Positions 26,436 to 35,185 of a DNA stretch of 64,000 bases are shown piece by piece. The translations under genes were made by a program, and so were the position numbers. Position 1 is the stretch's first letter. Each line of letters opens with the position of its first letter. Below the pieces are notes generated by a model. It was not told the DNA's origin and did no database searches. It saw only the letters and a program-made list of their open reading frames with translations. Source of the DNA: Homoserinibacter sp. YIM 151385 (GTDB lineage Bacteria; Actinomycetota; Actinomycetes; Actinomycetales; Microbacteriaceae). The DNA lies in contig NZ_CP115175.1 of NCBI RefSeq assembly GCF_027912415.1, positions 62,001-126,000 of the forward strand. Direction: 5' to 3'.

Positions 26436-27785
26436 ATGACCACCATCACCCCCGCGGGCGCCGAGCGCGCCAAGCACGGATCGCGCGACAAGCTGAAGAC
26501 CGCCATCGGCTCCGGCGTCGGCACGACCATCGAGAACTACGACTTCCTCGCCTACGGCACCGCCGCGGCGCTCTACTTCAACGACGTCTTCTTCCACCAG
26601 GACGACCCCGTCGTCGGCGCGCTGCTCGGCTTCCTGACCTTCGGCATCGGCTTCGCCGTCCGCCCCATCGGCGGCCTCATCGGCGGCTACCTGGGCGACA
26701 AGATCGGCCGCAAGCCGGTGCTCGTCGGCGCCCTCATCGTCATGGGCGCCGCCACCATCCTCATCGGCGCGCTGCCGACCTACGCCCAGATCGGCGTCGC
26801 GGCGCCGCTGCTGCTCACGCTCATCCGCATCATCCAGGGCCTCGCCTTCGGCGCGGAGTGGGGCGGCGCGATCCTCATGACCTACGAGCACGCCCCGTGG
26901 CGCAAGCGCGGCAAGTACACCGGCATCCCGCAGGCCGGCGTCCCGCTCGGCGTGCTGCTCGCGAACGTCGTGTTCCTCTTCTCGGTCAACCTCGACTCCG
27001 AGCTCGCCTGGCGCATGCCGTTCCTCATGAGCTCGGTCCTCATCATCGCCGGCCTCATCATCCGCGCGAAGGTCTCCGAGAGCCCCGAGTTCGAGGAGAC
27101 GAAGACCCAGGGCAACGTCGTCAAGAACCCGCTCAAGGAGGTCATCAAGAACGACTGGCGCACGATCCTCCGCGTCATCGGCCTCCGCCTCGCGGAGTCG
27201 GGCGGCTTCTACATCATCGTGACGTACATGATCTCGTACCTCACCTCGGGCGACGACCCCATCACCGACCGCGCGGTCGCCCTCACCGGCCTCTGCGTCG
27301 CGGCGGCGCTCGGCGTCGCCACCACGATCCTGTTCGGCGCCCTGACCGACCGGGTGGGCCGCAAGCCCGTCTACCTCGTCGGCACGCTCCTCATCATCGC
27401 CTTCGGCTTCCCGATGTTCCTGCTCGCCAACACCGGCCTGCCGTACCTCATCGTGTTCATCTACATCTTCGGCATGGCGGTCATCCACGACATGCTCGCG
27501 GGGACCCAGGGCCCGTGGTTCGCGGAGCTGTTCTCGACCAACACCCGATCCTCGGGCGCGTCGATCGGCTACCAGTTCTCGGCCTCGCTCTCCGGCTTCA
27601 TCCCGCTCATCGCCACGGCCGTCGCGCTCGCGCTCGGCTGGGGCGGCGTCGCCCTCGTCTACATGGGCGTCGGCGTCATCGGCCTCGTGGCGACGCTCCT
27701 CACCCGCGAGACGTGGGGCCGCGCGCAGCGCGCCGAGGTCGACGCGGTCATCGCCCGACAGGACGAGATCGCCCGCAAGGGCTGA
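26436..27785 (+). CDS. MFS transporter, metabolite:H+ symporter (MHS) family
   Basis: This 449-residue protein has 12 predicted helices. The MHS/MFS signature between TM2 and TM3 reads RPIGGLIGGYLGDKIGRKPVLV and is echoed after TM8 as GALTDRVGRKPVYLVG. TIENYDFLAYGTAAALYF near TM1 has the acidic residue common to proton symporters. The family carries carboxylates and compatible solutes (shikimate, citrate, proline/betaine, alpha-ketoglutarate). The operon context makes an acid sugar the best substrate guess. AGGGAGA lies shortly upstream of the ATG. Confidence 0.88.
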   Translation: MTTITPAGAERAKHGSRDKLKTAIGSGVGTTIENYDFLAYGTAAALYFNDVFFHQDDPVVGALLGFLTFGIGFAVRPIGGLIGGYLGDKIGRKPVLVGALIVMGAATILIGALPTYAQIGVAAPLLLTLIRIIQGLAFGAEWGGAILMTYEHAPWRKRGKYTGIPQAGVPLGVLLANVVFLFSVNLDSELAWRMPFLMSSVLIIAGLIIRAKVSESPEFEETKTQGNVVKNPLKEVIKNDWRTILRVIGLRLAESGGFYIIVTYMISYLTSGDDPITDRAVALTGLCVAAALGVATTILFGALTDRVGRKPVYLVGTLLIIAFGFPMFLLANTGLPYLIVFIYIFGMAVIHDMLAGTQGPWFAELFSTNTRSSGASIGYQFSASLSGFIPLIATAVALALGWGGVALVYMGVGVIGLVATLLTRETWGRAQRAEVDAVIARQDEIARKG

Positions 27786-27792
27786 CCGGCCG

Positions 27793-27823
27793 GCGGGGCG
27801 GGCGCCCGCAGCGCCCGCCCCGC
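27793..27823 (+). repeat. 12-bp intercistronic hairpin between transporter and kinase genes
   Basis: GCGGGGCGGGCG (27793-27804) pairs perfectly with 27812-27823 around a seven-base loop. It probably tunes expression or stability of the downstream kinase message. Confidence 0.5.
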
Positions 27824-27859
27824 ACCGAGCACCTCACGACACCTTCCCGGAGAAGCACC

Positions 27860-29119
27860 ATGAAGACGATCGTCCTCGACGACGACCCCACCGGCACCCA
27901 GTCCGCGACCGGGGTGCGCGTGCTCCTCGAGCACGACGCCGAGCTCGTGACCGAGGCGCTGCAGGATGCCGACAGCGTCTACGTGCAGACGAACAGCCGC
28001 GCACTCCACGAGGCCGACGCCGTCGCGCTCGTGCGGCGCATCCGCGAGGAGGGGCTCGAAGCCGGACGCCGGCTCCAGTCGCCCGTGCGCTTCGTGCTCC
28101 GCGGCGACTCGACCCTGCGCGGCCACGTCTTCGCCGAGACCGAGGTGCTGCTCGACGCCGACCCCGACGCCGTCATGCTCTTCGTGCCCGCCTTCCCCGA
28201 CGGCGGACGCACCACGCGCGGCGGGGTGCACTACGTCCGCGTGGACGGCGAGGACCTGCCGGCGCACGAGAGCGAGTACGCCGACGACCCCGTCTTCCCG
28301 TTCCGCAGCGGCGTGCTCGTCGACTACGTCGCCGAGAAGTCCGACCGGGATGCCGTCGCCGTCGACCTCGACACCGTGCGCGCCGGAGGCCTGGCCGCAG
28401 CGCTCCGCGCTGCACCCGCCGGCGCCGTCGTGCTGCCCGACGCCGAGACCGCGGACGACATCCGCCGCATCGCCGCCGCCGTCGACAAGGCGGGCGCGGC
28501 CGGCACCTCGATTGTCGTGCGCAGCGCCGCGCCCCTCGCGGCCGAGCTCGCCGGCGCCGCCTCCGCCGGCCTCCTGACCACCCCCCTCATCCCCTCGCCG
28601 CTGCCGACCCTGCTCGTCTGCGGCTCCCACACCATCGGCGCCACCCGACAGCTCGCGCCCGTGCGCGCCGCCTGGGGCGAGCCCGCCGAGGTCGACACCG
28701 AGGCCGCGCTCGCCGATCCGGCCATCGCCGGAGCCGCGGCCGCCGCCGGCGGCGTCGAGCAGCTGGGCTCGCGCCCGCTCGCGCTCCTCATGACCGCCCG
28801 CGAGCGCTCCGGCGCCCACGGCACCCTCGACCACGGCGAGCGCGTCATGGCCGCGCTCACCACCGCGGTGCGCGGCATCCTGCCCGCCGTCGACGTCGTC
28901 GTCGCGAAGGGCGGGATCACCTCCGCCGAGGTCGCCCGGACCGGCATCGGCGCGCGCAGCGCCCTCGTGCTCGGCCAGGTGCTCCCCGGCGTGTCCGTCT
29001 GGCAGATGGACGACCACACCGGCCGGCAGATCCTCTACATCGTCGTGCCCGGCAACGTCGGCGACGAGGACACGCTCGAACGCGTCCTCGACGCCCTCCG
29101 CCTGCCGCTCCCGCAGTAG
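27860..29119 (+). CDS. Four-carbon acid sugar kinase family protein (DUF1537)
   Basis: This 419-residue kinase has the N-terminal sugar-binding domain with DDDPTGTQSATGV (the DDDPTGTQ variant of the family motif), VLRGDSTLRGH and VPAFPDGGRTT. The C-terminal nucleotide-binding domain has VVAKGGITSAEVARTGIGA (GGxTS motif) and VVPGNVG. Characterised relatives phosphorylate D- or L-threonate or 3-oxo-tetronate. Which substrate applies here is not visible, and no partner aldolase, isomerase or phosphothreonate dehydrogenase lies nearby. It is the last gene of the cassette; its stop codon overlaps the -10 of glpX. Confidence 0.85.
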   Translation: MKTIVLDDDPTGTQSATGVRVLLEHDAELVTEALQDADSVYVQTNSRALHEADAVALVRRIREEGLEAGRRLQSPVRFVLRGDSTLRGHVFAETEVLLDADPDAVMLFVPAFPDGGRTTRGGVHYVRVDGEDLPAHESEYADDPVFPFRSGVLVDYVAEKSDRDAVAVDLDTVRAGGLAAALRAAPAGAVVLPDAETADDIRRIAAAVDKAGAAGTSIVVRSAAPLAAELAGAASAGLLTTPLIPSPLPTLLVCGSHTIGATRQLAPVRAAWGEPAEVDTEAALADPAIAGAAAAAGGVEQLGSRPLALLMTARERSGAHGTLDHGERVMAALTTAVRGILPAVDVVVAKGGITSAEVARTGIGARSALVLGQVLPGVSVWQMDDHTGRQILYIVVPGNVGDEDTLERVLDALRLPLPQ

Positions 29120-29122
29120 GCT
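29117..29122 (+). promoter_or_regulatory. Candidate -10 TAGGCT of glpX
   Basis: TAGGCT begins at the kinase stop codon. It would give glpX its own transcript with a leader of roughly 90 bases, separating this core gene from the cassette upstream. Confidence 0.4.
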
Positions 29123-29220
29123 TGGACCGCGCCCGACGCCACCTCACGGCGCATCCGCACCCGATCGCGACCGCGCGAGCCGGGACGATCACCGACCCCG
29201 ACGATCTGGAGGATGCCGCC

Positions 29221-30231
29221 ATGGTGAGCGACGAGACCGGAACCCTGTACCTGCACCCCGACCGCAACCTCGCGCTCGAGCTCGTCCGAGCCACCGAGGC
29301 CGCCGCCATCCGCTCGGCGCCCTTCATCGGCCACGGCGACAAGAACGGCGCCGACGGCGCCGCCGTCGACGCCATGCGCAAGTTCCTCGGCACCGTCAAC
29401 TTCCGCGGGACCGTCGTCATCGGCGAAGGCGAGAAGGACCAGGCGCCCATGCTCTACAACGGCGAGGTCGTCGGCAACGGGCAGGGCCCGGAATGCGACA
29501 TCGCCGTCGACCCCATCGACGGCACCTCGCTCACCGCCGCCGGCCGGCGGAACGCGATCTCCATGATCGCCGCCGCCGACCGCGGCGCCATGCTCGACGC
29601 CTCCACCGTGTTCTACATGGAGAAGCTCGTCGCCGGCCCCGAAGGCGTCGGCGTCGTCGACATCCGCCAGCCCATCGGCGAGAACATCCGCGCCATCGCG
29701 AAGGCGAAAGGCAAAGACGTCTCCGAGATCTCCGTCGGCATCCTCGACCGGCCGCGCCACGACGACCTCATCCGCCAGATCCGCGACGCCGGCGCCGGCA
29801 CGCGGCTGCTCCTCGACGGCGACGTCGCCGGCGGCATCGACGCCGCCAGCTACAGCGGACGGCTCGACCTCTGCTACGGCATCGGCGGCAGCCCCGAAGG
29901 CGTCGCCACGGCCTGCGCCATCAAGGCGCTCGGCGGCCTCATCCAGACGAGGCTCGCCCCGAAGGACGACGACGAGCGCCAGCGCGGCCTCGACGCCGGG
30001 CTGCGGTTCGACCACGTCTACGAGGCCGACGAGCTCGTCAAGGGCGACAACACCTTCTTCGTCGCCACCGGCGTCACCGACGGCAACCTCGTCGCCGGCG
30101 TGCAGCGGAAGGGACCCATCATCCGCACCGAGTCGATCGTGCTGCGGGCGCGCTCCGGGACCATCCGGCGGATCTCGGCGGAGCATCTGGTGGAGAAGTG
30201 GCTGGGCGAGGAGCAGCTCGCGGGGATCTGA
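29221..30231 (+). CDS. glpX: Class II fructose-1,6-bisphosphatase
   Basis: This 336-residue GlpX phosphatase makes fructose 6-phosphate in gluconeogenesis. Metal-binding motifs of the lithium-sensitive phosphatase fold are present: VIGEGEKDQAPML and DIAVDPIDGTSL, with LLDGDVAGGIDA and YGIGGSPEGVATACAIKALGG downstream. The ATG at 29221 has GGAGG eight bases upstream; in-frame codons back to 29122 are considered leader. In mycobacteria glpX adjoins fum; here about 9 kb of sensor and catabolic genes separates it from the fumC-ispH block. Confidence 0.93.
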   Translation: MVSDETGTLYLHPDRNLALELVRATEAAAIRSAPFIGHGDKNGADGAAVDAMRKFLGTVNFRGTVVIGEGEKDQAPMLYNGEVVGNGQGPECDIAVDPIDGTSLTAAGRRNAISMIAAADRGAMLDASTVFYMEKLVAGPEGVGVVDIRQPIGENIRAIAKAKGKDVSEISVGILDRPRHDDLIRQIRDAGAGTRLLLDGDVAGGIDAASYSGRLDLCYGIGGSPEGVATACAIKALGGLIQTRLAPKDDDERQRGLDAGLRFDHVYEADELVKGDNTFFVATGVTDGNLVAGVQRKGPIIRTESIVLRARSGTIRRISAEHLVEKWLGEEQLAGI

Positions 30232-30262
30232 CCTCGTCCGGCTCGTGATCTCGGGGGTGCGC

Positions 30263-30361
30263 GGCGGCGGGCCGAGTCAGCCGGCCCGCGTCCCGCGGTG
30301 CTCCTCCGTCGCGCCGCCCGCCAGACCCGAGCCAGCGGGCCGGATGACTCGGCCCGCCGCC
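30263..30361. repeat. 27-bp near-perfect inverted repeat between convergent glpX and rmuC
   Basis: The arm 30263-30289 is the reverse complement of 30335-30361 apart from one base; the 45-base loop is G+C-rich. It occupies the 195-base convergent gap and is the longest stem seen in the window. A smaller GGGGC/GCCCC hairpin follows near 30,408-30,425. Confidence 0.75.
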
Positions 30362-30426
30362 ACGCTGGTGACGTCGCTGACTCGCGCCTCGGGGCTGCCG
30401 GAGGTGCAGGGGCCTGCAGCCCCTCG

Positions 30427-31641
30427 TCAGCTCGCGGCCTGGCCCTCGACGGCGGGGGTGTCGGGGGCGAGCTCGGGCTGGGTGAGGGGGCGGGGGCGGC
30501 CCTCGACGTGCGGGGGCTCGCCGATGACCCTCGACTCGTCGAGGGCGTCGAGCTTGCGCGCCGTCACGAGCACGCGCGACTCGAGCGAGCTCGCGAACTG
30601 GTTGTAGCTGCGCACCGTCGACTCGAGCGAGCGCCCCAGCTTGTCCGCGTGCTCGGCGAGCGTCCCGATGCGCGAGTAGAGCTCGCGCCCGAGGTCGAAG
30701 AGGCGCTTCGCGTCCTCCGTGAGGACATCCTGCTGCCAGGTGAAGGCGACCGTCTTGAGCACCGCCCAGAGGTTCACGGGGCTCGCCAGCGCGATCCGCT
30801 TGCCGAAGGCGTAGTCGAGCAGCGCCGGCTCCTGCTCGAGCGCCGCCGAGAGCAGCGACTCGCTCGGGATGAAGGCGACCGTGAACTCGGGGCTCGCCTC
30901 GAGCCCCGCCCAGTAGGTCTTCCGCGAGAGGGCGTCGACGTGCGCACGCACCTGGGCGGCGTGCGAGGCGAGCAGCGCGCGTCGCCGCGCCTCCTCCTCG
31001 CCGGTCGCCGTGGCAGGGATGCTCGAGGCCTCGAGGTAGGCGCGGTAGGGCACCTTCGCGTCGACCGCGATCGACTTGCCGCCGGGGAGCCGGACGACCA
31101 TGTCCGGTCGGCCGCGGCCCGCATCCGAGTCGATCGAGGACTGCAGGTGGAAGTCGACGCGGTTCGCGAGCCCCGCCGCCTCGACCACGTTGCGCAGCTG
31201 CGTCTCGCCCCAGACGCCGCGCGTCGCGTTGTTGCGCAGCGCCGAGGCGAGCGACTCCGTCGTCGCCCGGAGGCGCTCCTCCGACTCGCTCGCGGCGCGC
31301 AGCTGCTCGCTCAGCTCGCCGTGCTGCCGCTGCCGCTGATGCTCGAGCTCCGCCACCTGGCGCTGCATGACGCGGAGCGACTCCTGCACGGGGGCGAGGG
31401 CGGTGAGCACCCGGCCCTCCTCCCGGCCGCGCTCGAGGAGCTCGCGGTGCTGGAAATGCGCCGACTCCAGCTGCTCTCGCAGGCCCGCCTCGCGCGCCTC
31501 CGCGGCGGCGAGCCGACCCGCGAGCTCGTGGCGCGCATCCCGCTCCTCGCCGCGCCCGCGGCCGCGGAGCAGCACGACCCCCGCCGCACCGAGGAGGGCG
31601 CCGAGGAGGAGGCCGAGGAGCAGCGGGAGGAGGAGATCCAT
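30427..31641 (-). CDS. rmuC: DNA recombination protein RmuC homologue
   Basis: This 404-residue protein has an N-terminal membrane anchor (residues 3-25), a long coiled coil (about residues 30-125, Glu/Arg/Gln-rich) and the RmuC PD-(D/E)XK-like domain: TRGVWGETQLRNVVEAAGL, GRPDMVVRLPGGKSIAVDAKVPYRAYLEA and VAFIPSESLLSAALE. The family limits inversions at short repeats in E. coli. It is the last minus-strand gene before glpX. The ATG at 31641 has GGAGGAGGA close upstream. Confidence 0.92.
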   Translation of the reverse strand: MDLLLPLLLGLLLGALLGAAGVVLLRGRGRGEERDARHELAGRLAAAEAREAGLREQLESAHFQHRELLERGREEGRVLTALAPVQESLRVMQRQVAELEHQRQRQHGELSEQLRAASESEERLRATTESLASALRNNATRGVWGETQLRNVVEAAGLANRVDFHLQSSIDSDAGRGRPDMVVRLPGGKSIAVDAKVPYRAYLEASSIPATATGEEEARRRALLASHAAQVRAHVDALSRKTYWAGLEASPEFTVAFIPSESLLSAALEQEPALLDYAFGKRIALASPVNLWAVLKTVAFTWQQDVLTEDAKRLFDLGRELYSRIGTLAEHADKLGRSLESTVRSYNQFASSLESRVLVTARKLDALDESRVIGEPPHVEGRPRPLTQPELAPDTPAVEGQAAS

Positions 31642-31701
31642 GCGGCCATGATGCGGCGGGCCGCCGACATCGGCGTCGCGGCGCGCGCGGACCCGGCCGG
31701 C

Positions 31702-32370
31702 TCAGACCCCGTAGTTCGCGGCGGGCGCCTGGAGCTGCACGACCACGTCGTCGTCGAGGTCGATGATCCCCGTCGTGTAGTTCTCCTCGGGACCGTCGCC
31801 GGGGCTCACGGTGTCGAGCTTCACCCACTGCACCGTGTGGCCGTCGTCGCCCTCGAAGGGCTCGCCCCAGGCCGGGGCCGAGGCGGCGTCCGAGGCGGGG
31901 TCGCCGACCGCCACGCCCTCGGGGCCCTCGATCGCGACCTCGCCGACCGCGGCGGCCTTCACGATGACGGTCTGGTTGCTCGTGAGCGGCGCCTCCGCCT
32001 CGAAGTCCTGCACGCGCAGCACGAAGGCGTCATCGCCCCAGGTGTAGTCGACCCCGGGCGCGGACTCGATGTTCCCCTCGTAGTCGAACTCCGCGGGCTC
32101 CTCGCCGAAGGCGTCCGTCAGGGTCGCGATCGTCGTCGCCGAGTCGTCGAACCAGCCCAGCTCCTCGACCGTCGAGCCCCCGTCGTCGAGCAGGTCGAGC
32201 CCGTCGGCGGCGAGGACGATCGTCGCGATGCCGGAGCCCTCCGGCGTCGGGGATGGGGACGGCGCCTCGGGCACGGTCGTCGGTGAGCTGGTGGGTTCGG
32301 GCGCGGCCGACTGGCACGAGGTGAGTGCGAGCAGGACGAGCGCGGCGGCGCCGAGACGTGCGATCCCCAT
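31702..32370 (-). CDS. Secreted lipoprotein, unknown function
   Basis: This 222-residue protein has a signal peptide with lipobox LALTSC (Cys about residue 19). A Ser/Thr/Pro-rich linker (PEPTSSPTTVPEAPSPSPTPEG) follows, then a compact acidic domain with aromatic residues (EELGWFDDSATTI, GVDYTWGDDAFVLRVQDF). No known family was recognised. On the minus strand GATGAT lies 12 bases before the ATG at 32370, fitting the local leaderless pattern. It sits between rmuC and the gamma-glutamyltransferase-like gene. Confidence 0.7.
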   Translation of the reverse strand: MGIARLGAAALVLLALTSCQSAAPEPTSSPTTVPEAPSPSPTPEGSGIATIVLAADGLDLLDDGGSTVEELGWFDDSATTIATLTDAFGEEPAEFDYEGNIESAPGVDYTWGDDAFVLRVQDFEAEAPLTSNQTVIVKAAAVGEVAIEGPEGVAVGDPASDAASAPAWGEPFEGDDGHTVQWVKLDTVSPGDGPEENYTTGIIDLDDDVVVQLQAPAANYGV

Positions 32371-32438
32371 GGATGCATCATCCCCGCTCGGCCCTCGAGA
32401 ATCCAATGCACCCGAGAGCACGATTCGGTCACGGCGGC

Positions 32439-34292
32439 TCAGCGCGCGGCCGCGTAGCCCTGGGCGCCCCGCGGGTTCGAGGCGGCGAAGCACCAGCCCC
32501 GGCGCGGGTCGACGCCCGCGGCCGAGAGCCGGCCGAGCGTCCACGGGCCCGCCACGGTCACGAGGTGACCGCGATCCCGCAGGCCGGCCGCGACCTCCTC
32601 GCCGATCCGCGACTCGACGACGAGGCCGCCGGGGGTGAAGGTGCGCGGCTGGAAGCTCGAGACGTGGGAGGTCGTGTGCAGCATGGGCGCGTCGATCGCC
32701 TGCTGCGGATCCCAGCCGCCGACGAGCCGCCGCAGCAGGTAGAGCAGCTGCCACTGGTCCTGCTGGTCGCCGCCGGGGGTGCCGAGCGCCTCGACGACGC
32801 GGCCGCCCTCGGCGAGGAGCGTCGGCGAGAGCGTGGAGCGCGGGCGCACGCCCGGCCGCAGCGCCGACGGGGAGGCCTCGTCCAGCCAGGTCATCTGCAG
32901 GCGCGTCCCGAGGCAGAAGCCGAGCTCCGCGATGGCGGGGGAGGACTGCAGCCAGCCGCCCGACGGCGTCGCCGAGACGATCGTGCCGTGCCGATCCACG
33001 ACATCCAGGTGGCAGGTGTCGCCGCGGGTGCCGCCGTCGGCGCGCACGGTCGGCTCGCCCGTCCCCGCGAGCCCGTCGCCGGCGCCCTCCGCCCCCGGCT
33101 CGCGCAGGGGCGGGATCCACGGCTCGCGGCCGCCGGGGCGCCCGGGACGGAACTCGCGGGAGGCCGTGTCGCCGACGAGCGCGGCCCGCTCGCGCAGGTA
33201 CCCGGCATCCAGCAGCTCGGCGATCGGCACCTCGGCGCCGTCGGGGTCGGCGAGCCAGGCGTCGCGATCGGCGAAGGCGAGCTTCAGCACCTCGGCGACC
33301 GTGTGCGCGCCGAGTTCGGTCGAGGGGTCGAGGAGCTCGTCGCCCTGCTCGCGGCCGAGCGCGTCGAGCATCCCGAGCGACTGGAGGAGCACCGCGCCCT
33401 GCGTCCACGGGCCGGCCTTGAGGACGGTCGTGCCGCGGAAGTCGAGCGCGATCGGCGTCTCGCGCGCCGGACGGAACGCGGCGAGATCGGCCGCGCGGAT
33501 GACCCCCGCGTGATCGGTCCCGCTCGAATGCCGTGCCGGCACGGCGGCGGCCCGCTCGATCGCGTCGGCGACGAAGCCCTCGCTCCAGCTGCGGATGGCG
33601 GCGCGGATGCGGCGCACGCGCGGGTCGACGTCGCCCGACTCAGCCCCGGCCTCCGCCTCGGCCCCGGCCTCCGCCTCCGCGAGCAGCCGCTCGAGCACCC
33701 CCGCCCACGCCGGGTTGCGCACGAGCTCGCCCTCCTCGGGGAGGCGGCCCTCCGGCATCCACAGCTCGGCCGAGCTCGGCCAGTGCGCCTCGAACAGCGG
33801 CCGCACGGAGGCGATCGTCCGCACCACGTTCGCATGCACCGGGTGCCCGTCGCGCGCGTACCCGATGGCGGGGGCGAGGATGCGGTCGAGCTCCCAGGAG
33901 CCGTGCGTCGCGAGCAGGTCGAGCCAGGCGACGACCGAGCCCGGCACCGCCGCCGCGAGCGGACCCGCACCCGGCACCTCCTCGAGGCCCTCGGCGAGGT
34001 AGTGCTCGATCGTCGCGCCGGCCGGCGCCGCACCCTGCCCCGCCAGGACGAAGGGCTCGCCGCCCGCGGGCGCCACGAGCGCCGTGAGGTCGCCGCCCGG
34101 GCCGTTGAGGTGCGGCTCGACGACATGGAGCACGAAGGCGGCCGACACGGCGGCGTCGACCGCGGTGCCGTCGAGCTCGAGCACCCGCTGCGCGGTCGCG
34201 GTCGCGAGCCAGTGGGTCGAGGCGCTCGCGCCGAAGGTGCCGCGCAGCTCCGGACGGCTGCGGTGCGGGTCGGGGGCGGTGAAGGAGGTCAC
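32439..34292 (-). CDS. Gamma-glutamyltransferase family protein
   Basis: This 617-residue Ntn-hydrolase-type protein has the family start STHWLATATAQRVLELDGTAVDAAVSAAFVLHVVEPHLNGPGGD and the autocleavage/catalytic region GGTRGDTCHLDVVDRHGTIVSATPSGG (Thr in GDTCH), followed by SPTLLAEGGRVVEALGTPGGDQQDQ. No signal peptide is visible, so it is probably cytoplasmic, unlike periplasmic Ggt. It has an unusual Ala/Glu repeat (AEAEAGAEAEAGAESG) near residue 220. Substrate may be glutathione-like, a gamma-glutamyl compound or a cephalosporin-type amide. TAGCGT 13 bases before the GTG suggests a leaderless start. Confidence 0.85.
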   Translation of the reverse strand: MTSFTAPDPHRSRPELRGTFGASASTHWLATATAQRVLELDGTAVDAAVSAAFVLHVVEPHLNGPGGDLTALVAPAGGEPFVLAGQGAAPAGATIEHYLAEGLEEVPGAGPLAAAVPGSVVAWLDLLATHGSWELDRILAPAIGYARDGHPVHANVVRTIASVRPLFEAHWPSSAELWMPEGRLPEEGELVRNPAWAGVLERLLAEAEAGAEAEAGAESGDVDPRVRRIRAAIRSWSEGFVADAIERAAAVPARHSSGTDHAGVIRAADLAAFRPARETPIALDFRGTTVLKAGPWTQGAVLLQSLGMLDALGREQGDELLDPSTELGAHTVAEVLKLAFADRDAWLADPDGAEVPIAELLDAGYLRERAALVGDTASREFRPGRPGGREPWIPPLREPGAEGAGDGLAGTGEPTVRADGGTRGDTCHLDVVDRHGTIVSATPSGGWLQSSPAIAELGFCLGTRLQMTWLDEASPSALRPGVRPRSTLSPTLLAEGGRVVEALGTPGGDQQDQWQLLYLLRRLVGGWDPQQAIDAPMLHTTSHVSSFQPRTFTPGGLVVESRIGEEVAAGLRDRGHLVTVAGPWTLGRLSAAGVDPRRGWCFAASNPRGAQGYAAAR

Positions 34293-34299
34293 CCGTCCC

Positions 34300-34305
34300 A
34301 CGCTA
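34300..34305 (-). promoter_or_regulatory. -10 element TAGCGT of the GGT-family gene
   Basis: TAGCGT on the minus strand is 13 bases before the GTG at 34292. It lies in the 49-base gap after the exonuclease stop. Confidence 0.45.
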
Positions 34306-34341
34306 CGCGCGCGGATGCCGACCGGGGCGGCGGGCCGCAGC

Positions 34342-34962
34342 TCAGGCGAAGGCCGCCGGCACGACCGGGGCGACGGTCGCCTCGGGGGCGGGCGCCGCGA
34401 GCACCTGGCTGATGCGGATGCCCGCGAGCTCGGCGAGGGCGGGCAGGTCGGCCGCCCCCAGCATCCCGGCCGCGTGCACCATGATCGCGGCGCAGGCCTC
34501 GGCATCGGCGACGGCGTCGTGGTGCCGGAAGTCGGCGAAGCCGGCCGCCGTCGCGACCGAGGGGAGGCGGTAGCTGTCGAGCTGGTAGACGCGGCGGGCG
34601 AGCTGCAGGCTGCAGGCGTAGCCGATCGCGGGCGTCGGCAGGTAGCTCGCCTGGCAGGCGCCGCGGATGACGCCCATGTCGAAGCCCGCGTTGTGGGCGA
34701 CCATGAGGTCGCCGTCGGCGAAGGCCATGAGGCGCCCGAGCTGCTCGCTCCAGAGCGGGGCGTCGGCGACGTCGGCCGCCATGATCCCGTGGATGCGGAC
34801 GTTCCACTCCACGAAGTGGTCGTGCCCGGCGGGCGGGCGGATCAGCCACCCCGCGCGCTCCACGATCTGCCCGTCGCGCACCTTCACGAGGCCGACGCTG
34901 CAGGCGCTCGCGCTCGAGCCGTTGGCGGTCTCGAAGTCGATCGCGGTGAAGTCCAGGGGCAC
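34342..34962 (-). CDS. DEDDh 3'-5' exonuclease (DnaQ-like)
   Basis: This 206-residue protein has the DEDDh order: FTAIDFETAN (Asp, Glu), VAHNAGFDMGVIRGA (Asp) and HHDAVADAEACAAIM (His, Asp). It resembles the polymerase III epsilon-like exonucleases, but is unattached to a polymerase. It may proofread or trim DNA or RNA. GACTCT lies 12 bases before the GTG at 34962, an acceptable local -10. The C-terminal 35 residues are Ala/Pro-rich. Confidence 0.87.
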   Translation of the reverse strand: MPLDFTAIDFETANGSSASACSVGLVKVRDGQIVERAGWLIRPPAGHDHFVEWNVRIHGIMAADVADAPLWSEQLGRLMAFADGDLMVAHNAGFDMGVIRGACQASYLPTPAIGYACSLQLARRVYQLDSYRLPSVATAAGFADFRHHDAVADAEACAAIMVHAAGMLGAADLPALAELAGIRISQVLAAPAPEATVAPVVPAAFA

Positions 34963-35081
34963 GAGTGCAGAGTCGCACGCCCCGCCGACACCGGGGCGCT
35001 GACGCGCCGCGTCGGGCCGAGACACGGCGGGCCGCCCGCTCGATCGGATCGCGCTGCGCTTCGGGAGGGTCTTGGGCGGCC

Positions 35082-35105
35082 GGCCGGCGTGTCGCTCCGC
35101 CGGCC
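35082..35105. repeat. 8-bp hairpin upstream of ychF
   Basis: GGCCGGCG (35082-35089) pairs with CGCCGGCC (35098-35105). It lies in the 223-base divergent gap between exonuclease and ychF; nothing else was recognised there apart from the ychF -10. Confidence 0.35.
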
Positions 35106-35171
35106 ACGGCATGTCGCCGGGATCCCCTCCCGGAGGGCGGGGGCGCGGCGCTCGGTCGCCGGGCTCGCGGA

Positions 35172-35177
35172 TAGACT
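35172..35177 (+). promoter_or_regulatory. -10 element TAGACT of ychF
   Basis: TAGACT is 14 bases before the GTG at 35186, so the leader is at most a couple of bases. Confidence 0.5.
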
Positions 35178-35185
35178 CGACCCCC

